Shown here: positions 1-6,120 of the stretch, in pieces
How positions within the stretch are numbered: the first letter of the stretch is position 1
How the letters are laid out: every line of letters begins with the position of its first letter
Assembly (NCBI GenBank): GCA_964575975.1
Contig: CAZNTU010000088.1
Location: 1 to 22,723 of the forward strand
Direction of reading: 5' to 3'
Source: G963674505 sp964575975
GTDB lineage: Bacteria > Desulfobacterota > Desulfobacteria > Desulfobacterales > SKZT01
Length of the DNA stretch: 22,723 bases
Translations under genes and position numbers: made by a program
The notes under the pieces: generated by a model
The model's database searches: none
The model's input: the letters and a program-made list of their open reading frames with translations, nothing else
What the model was told of the DNA's origin: nothing

Positions 1-45
1 GTTCAGGCAACTCCCTGTAGAGCCATCGCACATGACCCGCATTTT

Positions 46-318
46 TCATATCGACCCCATGCCTTTTAAACCTTCGTCAATGACAAAAATTCGCCGGTTC
101 TCGGTAATAATCATTTGCTGATCCCAGGCGGGCGCTGCCGGTAGCCTGGTCTTCTTCGCCCTGCTTGAACCACAATTCGCGATGGCTCCCATCCCTACGC
201 CCTTACACTCAATGCTTGCTCGACGACCAAGCTCAGCAATTTTATGGTGTGGAGCGATAGCGGAACCCCATAAAAACTGCTGTAGCGCATGGTCAGAAGG
301 CTTTGTAAATAACGACAT
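46..318 (-). CDS. Hypothetical 90-aa protein
   Basis: I do not recognise this protein. It is a short open frame 19 nt after the stop of the secreted protein gene at 338-1033 and on the same strand, so it could be its operon partner at the distal end of the cassette array. There is no signal peptide or clear membrane segment; the middle is basic and the last third (around IITENRRIFVID) looks like a beta-strand-rich globular piece. Only a weak ribosome site (AGG, 5-8 nt before the ATG) is visible. It could also be a fragment of a larger gene, or spurious. No attC is visible between it and the window edge. Confidence 0.35.
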   Translation of the reverse strand: MSLFTKPSDHALQQFLWGSAIAPHHKIAELGRRASIECKGVGMGAIANCGSSRAKKTRLPAAPAWDQQMIITENRRIFVIDEGLKGMGSI

Positions 319-337
319 ATCGGCCTATTACTGGTTT

Positions 338-1033
338 TTAATTTGACCAAACGGCGATGTAGCGAGCAATGATTTCATCGGTGCTATCGATTTTTATTGT
401 GACAATGATTGGAAAAATGCCGTTTTTCTCGTTTGTATCGTTCGGACATTTTTTAAGAATTGCGCCGGCGTTATGCAAGGCTACTTTGCCGTCGTTCGTC
501 AATCCTAGTATGCGCCCCTCGACGACAAATACGATATCTTTTTCAATGTCTTTTAAAATCTTGGCCTGGATTTTATCGATATGAACGAAAATAAATTGAT
601 TTAAGTTGTTTATTGAAACAGCCTTGCCTTTGCCAAAATATTTTCCATGTTGCCATATACAACGCAAATAGGACGGACCAAGACATCCGTCGCAAGTTTT
701 GAATATCGACAGCTGATCGGCAAACCCTCCCTGAAGAGAAATTTTGAGGACAGACTTGGATTGGGTGTATTCTATACAGGCATTGCCGACATTGTCGCAT
801 TTGATTCTTTCGCCGCACAACAAAAAATTATCCTCGGGTTGGCAGTCGTACCACCAATTTACGATCTTGTACAAAAAAACATTCCGATTTTCTATGTAGT
901 ATTTTTCGGAAAGATTGTCGATAAAGTATATTTCAGAGCAATACGCTAAACCGTAACTCAAATGAAAATAGGATAAAACAATCATCGGTATCAGAAAACA
1001 TTTGACCGAAATATGAGCGCTCCGACAGAACAA
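338..1033 (-). CDS. Secreted protein of unknown function
   Basis: The product is 231 aa and unrecognised. The start is a TTG codon, chosen because AAGGAAG lies 4 nt upstream. An internal ATG at residue 17 is the alternative and would leave a shorter but still complete signal peptide. Residues 1-33 are a hydrophobic export signal ending near GLAYCSE. The mature part has at least eight cysteines, including a CDGC pair, which fits an exported disulfide-bonded protein. It is AT-richer than the conserved genes to the right, as is usual for integron cassettes. It follows the DUF1566 gene by 37 nt with no recognisable attC between them, so the two may share one cassette, or the attC has decayed. Export is well supported; function is not known. 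Confidence 0.55.
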   Translation of the reverse strand: MFCRSAHISVKCFLIPMIVLSYFHLSYGLAYCSEIYFIDNLSEKYYIENRNVFLYKIVNWWYDCQPEDNFLLCGERIKCDNVGNACIEYTQSKSVLKISLQGGFADQLSIFKTCDGCLGPSYLRCIWQHGKYFGKGKAVSINNLNQFIFVHIDKIQAKILKDIEKDIVFVVEGRILGLTNDGKVALHNAGAILKKCPNDTNEKNGIFPIIVTIKIDSTDEIIARYIAVWSN

Positions 1034-1070
1034 TTTTCTTCCTTAAAGGCAACGGGCGTTGCGTATGTAA

Positions 1071-1583
1071 TTATTGTTGGTTGCGTACGAGGCGCACCGC
1101 CATCGTAAACCCCTCGCTGTGACCGTCTACTCTGCCGCTTATAAAATCAACGAAATAAATGAGCATAGGCATTTCCTCGATCTGCGTGACGCTCCAATAC
1201 GGTGCGCCACCGCCTAAGTCCCTTACATCCGGAAAGACGATCGGATTGACGGCAGGATTTTCGCATTCTTGTTCGACAATGCCGTATAATTCTTCAATGG
1301 TCGGGACACGCCATCCCTCGCCGGCTTGCTTTGCAAATTCTCCGGCCTCTTCAAGAGACATTAATTTCGGTGACCCGATGCACCCGGCTCCTTCCTTCCA
1401 GGCGGCTCCTGCGCTGCAACGACACCAAATTAATTGTGTTACTTTGTCAAAGACTTCCCCCTCGTTTAATATGAAGCGAGAAGAAGCATCTTCAAGCGCT
1501 TTTTGTTTATTGCATTCGGCCAGCAACAAACCGGAATTCAAACATGTGAAAACAATGACAAACATAGCAACGAGTTTCTTCAT
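1071..1583 (-). CDS. Secreted DUF1566 (Lcl C-terminal domain) protein, integron cassette
   Basis: The product is 170 aa with an N-terminal signal peptide (MKKLVAMF... to about LLAEC). The remainder matches the DUF1566/Lcl_C pattern: an early FxDxxTxLxW-type stretch (VFDKVTQLIWCRC), GWRVPTIEEL around residue 91, a YWSVT motif near residue 128 and a C-terminal VRLVR. Proteins of this family are exported, often surface-associated, and of unknown biochemical role. The ATG lies ten bases beyond attC site 1594-1651, and the Shine-Dalgarno AGGAG is formed by the attC core GTTAGGA plus the next base, so the gene is placed exactly as a cassette gene should be. Family assignment is by motif reading only. 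Confidence 0.8.
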   Translation of the reverse strand: MKKLVAMFVIVFTCLNSGLLLAECNKQKALEDASSRFILNEGEVFDKVTQLIWCRCSAGAAWKEGAGCIGSPKLMSLEEAGEFAKQAGEGWRVPTIEELYGIVEQECENPAVNPIVFPDVRDLGGGAPYWSVTQIEEMPMLIYFVDFISGRVDGHSEGFTMAVRLVRNQQ

Positions 1584-1593
1584 TGGATATTTC

Positions 1594-1651
1594 TCCTAAC
1601 GCTTAAATCGGGGGCGCGGCTTTTTGCGTCCCTTGAATTTTTTTGTTGGCG
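1594..1651 (-). other. attC: attC site 4 (integron recombination site)
   Basis: Read on -, the site starts with CGCCAAC and ends with AAGCGTTAGGA, the typical attC outer cores (RYYYAAC and GTTRRRY). Inner arms GGGACGC and GCGCCCCC can pair around an AAAAAGCC centre. At 58 bp it is close to the classical 59-base element. It lies 39 nt after the stop of the lipoprotein gene and just before the DUF1566 start. Its first core matches 6 of 7 bases of the core that begins the same cassette, at 2588-2594. Confidence 0.82.
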
Positions 1652-1690
1652 GTCTGGTGCTGTCAATTTGCGTCGCTCCGAAGAGACACC

Positions 1691-2572
1691 TTAGTTCGCA
1701 AATGCAAAGGCCTCCCATAGAAAATCGGAATTGTCGGGAGCACCGGAACGCGATATGTTCATGAGGGCTGAAAGCGAATTGTCTCCGCAACCATCGTCCC
1801 AATCCGCGCCTATTCTTCTGAGAAGAAAGACAATATCCGGATAGGATTGAAATCGTACGGGAATGTTGCGAGGCGGTACGCAATCGTTCGGATTAAATCC
1901 CGCAGGCAACGGAGCGCTTTCGCCCTTGGATGTATTGATGGCAATCCACCGGGAGTCGATTCTGGCGATTACGTACTGGTGCCCGTTGATCGTCGCGCCG
2001 ACGTCTTGGTTCTCCAGTGCGCGGTTGTAATCGTCAGCCTTGGATGAAATGACGTAGCGCAGATCCTCCGACCTGCCGATCAGACCCAATGCCTTGACTA
2101 CCGCCATGAATGCCCTTGCATAGTGCGTACACCCGAAGGCTGCTCTTGTTCTGATTATTTCGTCGCCGGAAGGGGCGAAGAATACGTCCGCCGGATTGGT
2201 CTGCATGTACTTCGTACGCCACCTTCCAAGGGTCTGCTTCTGAACAGGCGAAAGACCGATCGTCGACACCGCTCCAAGTCCCACTTTGCTCAACATGTTG
2301 TAGACCATGAATTTTCCCGGTTCCATCTTGTTGATCGAGACCCCGTCCTTCGGGTCTATAAGGGTTTTCGACACGAGGATTAGCTGCGCCAGGCTGTCGT
2401 GGTCTCGCTTGTCGTCGAGACGCGGCAATACAGTTGTACTCGCGTACCGTTTCACCTCCGGGGTCACGGCGAGACGCGGCTCGTCCTGCGCAGAGAGGGT
2501 TTCGTTCTTGCTGCTTGATGCACAACCCGACAGCAGAAGCATAGCGATGCAGATTGCAATGTTCGTTTTCAT
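1691..2572 (-). CDS. Transglutaminase-like exported lipoprotein, integron cassette
   Basis: The ATG at 2572 is chosen because GGAG lies 7 nt upstream and a lipoprotein signal follows at once, with lipobox LLSGC and the lipidated Cys at residue 17; the frame stays open further upstream but runs through the attC. The product is 293 aa. Around residues 145-215 it has a transglutaminase-like arrangement: FGCTHYARAF with Cys148, GHQYV with His198, then a WIAIN stretch in which the usual Asp is Asn213. That suggests a papain-like cysteine enzyme or a derived inactive member, anchored in the cell envelope. The assignment is by motif spacing, not full-length similarity, so the catalytic claim is tentative. 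It sits alone between attC sites 3 and 4. Confidence 0.72.
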   Translation of the reverse strand: MKTNIAICIAMLLLSGCASSSKNETLSAQDEPRLAVTPEVKRYASTTVLPRLDDKRDHDSLAQLILVSKTLIDPKDGVSINKMEPGKFMVYNMLSKVGLGAVSTIGLSPVQKQTLGRWRTKYMQTNPADVFFAPSGDEIIRTRAAFGCTHYARAFMAVVKALGLIGRSEDLRYVISSKADDYNRALENQDVGATINGHQYVIARIDSRWIAINTSKGESAPLPAGFNPNDCVPPRNIPVRFQSYPDIVFLLRRIGADWDDGCGDNSLSALMNISRSGAPDNSDFLWEAFAFAN

Positions 2573-2587
2573 TATTGAACTCCGTGC

Positions 2588-2654
2588 TGCCAACGCCAAG
2601 CTAACCGGCCCGCGCGAGCCAGCACGGACTATGGATGTTCGGCCTTTGTTAGGC
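2588..2654 (-). other. attC: attC site 3 (integron recombination site)
   Basis: Read on -, the site opens with the canonical core GCCTAAC and closes with GCGTTGGCA. The GCTCGCGCGGGCC block forms a GC-rich centre and GGTTAGCTTGGC lies next to the closing core. The TAA inside GCCTAAC is also the stop codon of the CHAP-like protein. The closing half (2592-2630) is 37/39 identical to that of attC site 2. Confidence 0.85.
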
Positions 2655-3098
2655 AATTGGCCAACGAAATCCTAAGATCCGGGTCTTTTCGTATGCCGCC
2701 ACACAGACAGAATCGCCCTGGTTTCCACCAAGTAACAGAATGTAGTTACTGTGAGTGGGGTGGTCTGCGAGATAAAACCCAACGTGTCCCTTCCAAGAGT
2801 CAGGGCTCTCTCTCCATAAGACAGTGATGCAGCCCGGAACAGGCTTCTTAATTGTCGTCCCCCAATTCAGCCATGAACGTGCTCCAACATTATCAGTCCC
2901 TTCAATGCCTACATTTTCCAAGCACCAATTGACAAATGCTGAACACCACGACACTTCATCGTCTTTCGATCCATATGTCGTTGTGGCATGGTATTCGATG
3001 ATTCGAGGATTGTCAGCATCACCAGGAAATTCTTTCACTCCGATTTCCTTTCCTGCAATCTCCATCCATGGCGCATTCTCGACCGCATAATCAGGCAT
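2649..3098 (-). CDS. CHAP/NlpC-P60-like amidohydrolase (TIGR02594-type), integron cassette
   Basis: The product is 149 aa, the usual size for the small TIGR02594/CHAP-type family. The ATG at 3098 is preceded by AAGGAG, which rules out the longer reading from 3158. Papain-like catalytic signatures are present: WCSAFVNWC with Cys52, GHVGF with His105, and GGNQGD with Asn126. Relatives cleave peptidoglycan peptides or act in phage and toxin lysis modules. No signal peptide is visible, so export would need another route, or the protein acts in the cytoplasm or as an effector. Its stop codon is inside attC site 3. No immunity gene can be identified in the cassette, but the leader carries an inverted-repeat element at 3241-3358. 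Confidence 0.85.
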   Translation of the reverse strand: MPDYAVENAPWMEIAGKEIGVKEFPGDADNPRIIEYHATTTYGSKDDEVSWCSAFVNWCLENVGIEGTDNVGARSWLNWGTTIKKPVPGCITVLWRESPDSWKGHVGFYLADHPTHSNYILLLGGNQGDSVCVAAYEKTRILGFRWPIA

Positions 3099-3240
3099 AC
3101 CGTTCTCCTTTCTAAGATCGTTAACCTTCACCAGTTGGCTCGACCACTTACATGACACTATTTATGTACTCTTGCCTTCTTCCAATTTCCCAACGAGGAA
3201 CGTGAATTTGTGATTGGGCACCAAACATCAAACATTCATT

Positions 3241-3358
3241 CGTAACGATTCACCTCCCCCATAGCAATACCGGAATGTTTTTTATAAAAAACCCCAATTC
3301 ACGCGGCTTTTGCAGAAAAAGCCCCATGTTTTACTATGGGGGGGGGGTGAATCGTTAC
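3241..3358. repeat. MITE-like inverted-repeat element
   Basis: The outer arms are cGTAACGATTCACC plus a C-run and ATAG on the left (3241-3264), and CTATGG-run-GTGAATCGTTAC on the right (3334-3358), about 23 nt each with a few mismatches in the homopolymer. Inside lie a 14-bp perfect palindrome TTTTTTATAAAAAA and a hairpin GGCTTTT/AAAAGCC. A 9-bp direct repeat CAAACATTC occurs at 3229-3237 and 3358-3366, a possible target-site duplication, although it is not placed symmetrically with the arms. There is no coding capacity. The element fills most of the 300-nt space between attC site 2 and the CHAP-like gene; nothing else is seen there. Confidence 0.65.
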
Positions 3359-3398
3359 AAACATTCTCCAGTTGCTCGACGCGACAATCGGGGCACGA

Positions 3399-3506
3399 TG
3401 CTAACGCCAAGCTAACCGGCCCGCGCGAGCCGGTACGGACTGTCGACCGGCAGTACCGACTTGGATGAACCGCGTGGTTGCGGGCCGGTGGATGCCAACG
3501 TTGGGC
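3399..3506 (-). other. attC: attC site 2 (integron recombination site)
   Basis: Read on -, the site opens with GCCCAAC and closes with GCGTTAGCA. At 108 bp it has a longer variable centre than the other sites. The opening core is the exact complement (7/7) of the core that begins the same cassette at 3979-3985. The closing half is shared with attC site 3. The DUF3795 stop lies 6 bp before the site. Confidence 0.85.
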
Positions 3507-3512
3507 TGTGCA

Positions 3513-3953
3513 TCAAGGCCAAACATATCCACAATAGATGCATTCGGCGGTATGCACGCATTGCACTCCACCACACTCCGGACATGTCCACCGCTGCCGC
3601 TCCGACTCGAGGAACGGCTTGATGCCGTCTACGCGTATAGCACGTAGATTCTCGAGCATGCTCATCCGGTACTTCTGGCGATACCGAACGTCCAGACGCT
3701 TGAGACGGGGACACGGAAGTTTGGCGCAACCCGAGCAGAACCCGGACTCGCTCGTGCGAACCGCTTCGCACTTGCGGATCGTACATGCGAGCACAGACTT
3801 GGCCTTGCCCTCGTCGCCCCACCGGCAACCTTCACACGTGTTTTTCTCGCGCAAGTAGCACATGCACAGGCCACAGTTCATGCCGCAAGGAGCGATCATC
3901 TCAGCACGCAAAGTCTGTGGCGTACGCTTCTCTCCCGGCTTCACCTTCAGCAT
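3513..3953 (-). CDS. Cysteine-rich DUF3795-like protein, integron cassette
   Basis: The product is 146 aa with about sixteen cysteines. The start ATG at 3953 has AGGAGG 5 nt upstream. The N-terminal part matches the DUF3795 pattern: IAPCGMNCGLCMCY, then CEGC, a CTIRKC segment and FCSGCAKLPCPRL. The C-terminal 30 residues form a zinc-ribbon-like knuckle (WTCPECGG ... CIYCGY). Metal binding (zinc or Fe-S) is inferred from the cysteine spacing. The family function is unknown; members are common in anaerobes and in cassette arrays. The gene fills cassette 2, between attC sites 1 and 2, and has no partner gene. Confidence 0.82.
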   Translation of the reverse strand: MLKVKPGEKRTPQTLRAEMIAPCGMNCGLCMCYLREKNTCEGCRWGDEGKAKSVLACTIRKCEAVRTSESGFCSGCAKLPCPRLKRLDVRYRQKYRMSMLENLRAIRVDGIKPFLESERQRWTCPECGGVQCVHTAECIYCGYVWP

Positions 3954-3978
3954 GACGGCCTCCTGCTGCGTCCGATCG

Positions 3979-4057
3979 GCCCAACGCTAAGCTCAGCGGT
4001 TTGCGGGGTCGGAGCGAAGCGGAGACCCCGCAAATCCGCTGGAGCGCCGGGTTATGC
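3979..4057 (-). other. attC: attC site 1 (integron recombination site)
   Basis: Read on -, the site opens with GGGCATAACCC and closes with GAGCTTAGCGTTGGGC, a very typical attC end. The long self-complementary arms TTTGCGGGGTC and GACCCCGCAAA enclose a TCCGCTTCGCTCC loop. The opening core is complementary over 10/10 bases to the start of the same cassette next to attI (5812-5821). Confidence 0.9.
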
Positions 4058-4068
4058 CCTTTTATGAT

Positions 4069-5739
4069 TTATATGCTCTTAATATCAAAATATTTTTTTG
4101 CAAAAACTGAAATTCGTTTATGTCTTTCCTCGATTTCGGTCTCAGTCCAATGTTCCTTTTCTCTTATTTCTGTATAACTTGACAATGCAGTATCTTGAAA
4201 TAACTCTTTTTTTTTATCAAATGACTTATTTCCGAACTTACTGTTTTGGCTCTGTGTAAGTAACGCCAAATTTCCTGCAAGTTGCAAAAAGTTATTTATG
4301 AAATCTTGAGTATATGCTTCATCGGTAGGGTTTTGAGGTCTGATATGTTCTATAGTGTAGTTATCATAAAGCTCTTTGTCTAATAGCGCTCCCGAACAAT
4401 TTTTTATTCTCAAATAATTTTCATATTGCCACAAAACGAATTTTATCGTGTTTCGATTATAATGGTATTTTTCATTATCAAAGTAATTCGGAATAATATT
4501 TTTGAATCTATCTCCATCATTCCAGTACCATTTAAAACCGACATCAGTTGCATTTCTTATATCATGACACAAGTTATCAATGTTGTAGGTATCTTTGGAA
4601 TCAAAATATTTCTTGGCATAGCTTGGCAGATAGTCACTTCGATAATCGCCCAATTTAAGTTTAAAACAAAGGACTTCCAGAAGTTTTAAAATGTGATTGA
4701 ACTTGTCACCTTTTACATCGCCTTTATAGAAAAGCGTCAATAATACTAATTTCCAATTCACTTCATTACCAACGAAAAACAAGCTTGTAATTCCAGCGTG
4801 ATTTTTGTTGCTTACTATACTTTTCGCACTATGTGCGAGTTCGACAAAATTTTCAAAAAATAGTTTTATCCATTTCACTTTATCTTCTTCTTTAATTAAT
4901 CGTTCTTTAATGGCTTCAATATTTCCAGAAATATTGAAGAACAGGTTACAATAATTATCTAAAAGCTCACTTTCGGTAAAGCAACCTTCAACCGCTTCCA
5001 TATACCTGTATGTTTTAGAAATTATGCTTTGAATTTCAGCAATATCATTATTTGCCTCGTTGGAGTCGTTGCTTTGTATATAAATCTGATGCATTAAATA
5101 TGCTTTAATGATTTCAAATCGTGAAAGTTCTTTGCCTCGATTGTTTTGGTATTCGAAAACCTGTGTTGCCTCTATTTTATTTGAAATATAAAAAGTTGTG
5201 ATTACAGCTTTTTCCAAAGTATTCCGAATTATTTCTAATTCCTCAATATTAAGTTCTCCTAATTTTTGTTCAAAAAGCACAAACGCTTCAATTATTCTTT
5301 TTTGTGAAATAGTCTCCGTGTCATCAATTGTCGAACCAAGATGTTTTTGCGTAACTTTTTTAAAAATTATTTGATCGTCGTCAATAGTTTTGAAAACGTC
5401 TGTTAGATATATTTTTTTGATTGATTCTGTGTCACATCCTTTTTGATGAAGAATTTTAGCAATAGCAGACATAAAAAGAATTGTTGTTGTTAGCCGTTGC
5501 TGACCATCAATGATAAAAAGCGTGTTACCATCTTTTTCAAAAAGCAACTGACCCAAATAATATTTTTTGCCGTTTTGCTCCAATAGGTCTTGAAGAAACT
5601 GAGAACAATGCTTTTCTTCCCAACTATATGCACGTTGATAAGCTGGAATCCTTATATCATTTGAGTTTGAAAAAAGTTGAAAAATGGTATCAGCGATATT
5701 GTTTTTCTGGTTTTTTACATTTTCATCTATAGTATTCAT
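4069..5739 (-). CDS. GmrSD-like DUF262/DUF1524 nuclease (putative type IV restriction / phage defence), first cassette
   Basis: The product is 556 aa from the ATG at 5739 (GAAGGTGA 6 nt upstream); an ATG seven codons earlier at 5760 has a poorer ribosome site. The N-terminal DUF262 domain shows RIPAYQRAYSW (residues about 31-40) and IIDGQQRLTT (DGQQR at about 78-82), the ParB/sulfiredoxin-like nucleotide-binding signature. The C-terminal DUF1524 domain has the HNH-type motif IEHIRPQ (His at about 465) followed by GNLALLTQSQNSKFGN. This fused layout is that of single-chain GmrSD-type enzymes, which restrict phage DNA with modified cytosines. Coding is strikingly AT-rich compared with genes right of 7600, a sign of transfer. 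It is the cassette nearest attI, so under the integron model the latest insertion and the best placed for expression from the integron promoter. Specific substrate is not inferable. Confidence 0.92.
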   Translation of the reverse strand: MNTIDENVKNQKNNIADTIFQLFSNSNDIRIPAYQRAYSWEEKHCSQFLQDLLEQNGKKYYLGQLLFEKDGNTLFIIDGQQRLTTTILFMSAIAKILHQKGCDTESIKKIYLTDVFKTIDDDQIIFKKVTQKHLGSTIDDTETISQKRIIEAFVLFEQKLGELNIEELEIIRNTLEKAVITTFYISNKIEATQVFEYQNNRGKELSRFEIIKAYLMHQIYIQSNDSNEANNDIAEIQSIISKTYRYMEAVEGCFTESELLDNYCNLFFNISGNIEAIKERLIKEEDKVKWIKLFFENFVELAHSAKSIVSNKNHAGITSLFFVGNEVNWKLVLLTLFYKGDVKGDKFNHILKLLEVLCFKLKLGDYRSDYLPSYAKKYFDSKDTYNIDNLCHDIRNATDVGFKWYWNDGDRFKNIIPNYFDNEKYHYNRNTIKFVLWQYENYLRIKNCSGALLDKELYDNYTIEHIRPQNPTDEAYTQDFINNFLQLAGNLALLTQSQNSKFGNKSFDKKKELFQDTALSSYTEIREKEHWTETEIEERHKRISVFAKKYFDIKSI

Positions 5740-5812
5740 ATTCGTCACCTTCTGATCCATAACTTCCAGATTTTCCGCTAATTTTCGTTGACAGCCATGC
5801 CTTATCGAAGCA

Positions 5813-5821
5813 GGGCATAAC
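5813..5821 (-). other. attI: attI-like insertion core of the integron
   Basis: On - the sequence GTTATGCCC fits the recombination core GTTRRRY, and the expected cut falls between G and TT. It is the junction between the integrase-side leader and the first cassette: the following cassette ends in an attC whose opening core is its exact complement. Only the core is assigned; the full extent of attI cannot be fixed by eye, though the 37-nt repeat at 5843-5879 lies close to it. Confidence 0.75.
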
Positions 5822-5842
5822 CAGTGATTCTACGGTTTTTTT

Positions 5843-5879
5843 CGTTCAATACGACATTTTCGCATATTGAACGACAAAA
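5843..5879. repeat. 37-nt repeat, copy A, with dyad symmetry, beside attI
   Basis: This copy is 30/37 identical to copy B at 6065-6101 in the same orientation. It contains perfect 8-nt arms GTTCAATA and TATTGAAC separated by 13 nt, a typical operator-like or recombinase-binding dyad. It lies 21 bp from the attI core, between that core and the integrase gene. Confidence 0.7.
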
Positions 5880-5903
5880 TCGAACCTTTGTGCCTTGCAG
5901 CCG

Positions 5904-5933
5904 ACTTTAGACCTGATTTATGTGAAAATGCAA
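5904..5933 (-). promoter_or_regulatory. Candidate cassette promoter (Pc)
   Basis: On -, TTGCAT and TAAAGT are separated by 18 nt and point into attI and the first cassette. Both hexamers are imperfect and the region is AT-rich, so this is only the best of several weak candidates. The position, between the integrase gene and attI, is where a cassette promoter is expected. Confidence 0.3.
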
Positions 5934-6031
5934 TAAATTTTACGATATCGATTATTTCGATGAATTGTGAATTTTTAGAAATTTCTATGATTTCAATGGC
6001 TTTGAAAGTTATGGATATCCGAAAAAAAATG

Positions 6032-6059
6032 TTGACAACCATTTGCGGCATGATATATG
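6032..6059 (+). promoter_or_regulatory. Sigma-70-type promoter of the integrase gene
   Basis: TTGACA (6032-6037) and TATATG (6054-6059) are separated by 16 nt, with an extended -10 TGA just before. The predicted transcript starts near 6066, at the edge of repeat copy B, so a protein binding that dyad would be well placed to repress the integrase. Confidence 0.65.
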
Positions 6060-6064
6060 CATTC

Positions 6065-6101
6065 CGTTCAATACGTCGAAATTGCATATTGACCGACAAA
6101 A
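6065..6101. repeat. 37-nt repeat, copy B, in the integrase leader
   Basis: This is a direct repeat of 5843-5879, 222 bp away. It lies between the integrase promoter and the ribosome site (AAAAGGAAG). The dyad is less perfect than in copy A (GTTCAATA against TATTGACC). Confidence 0.7.
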
Positions 6102-6120
6102 GGAAAAAGGAAGTGACCTC

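Noticed and set aside
1036..1075. Possible fifth attC between the DUF1566 gene and the secreted protein gene
   Set aside because: The dyad GCAACG-GG-CGTTGC is present, but neither RYYYAAC nor GTTRRRY cores occur in suitable places, and the expected core TCCTAAC is absent.
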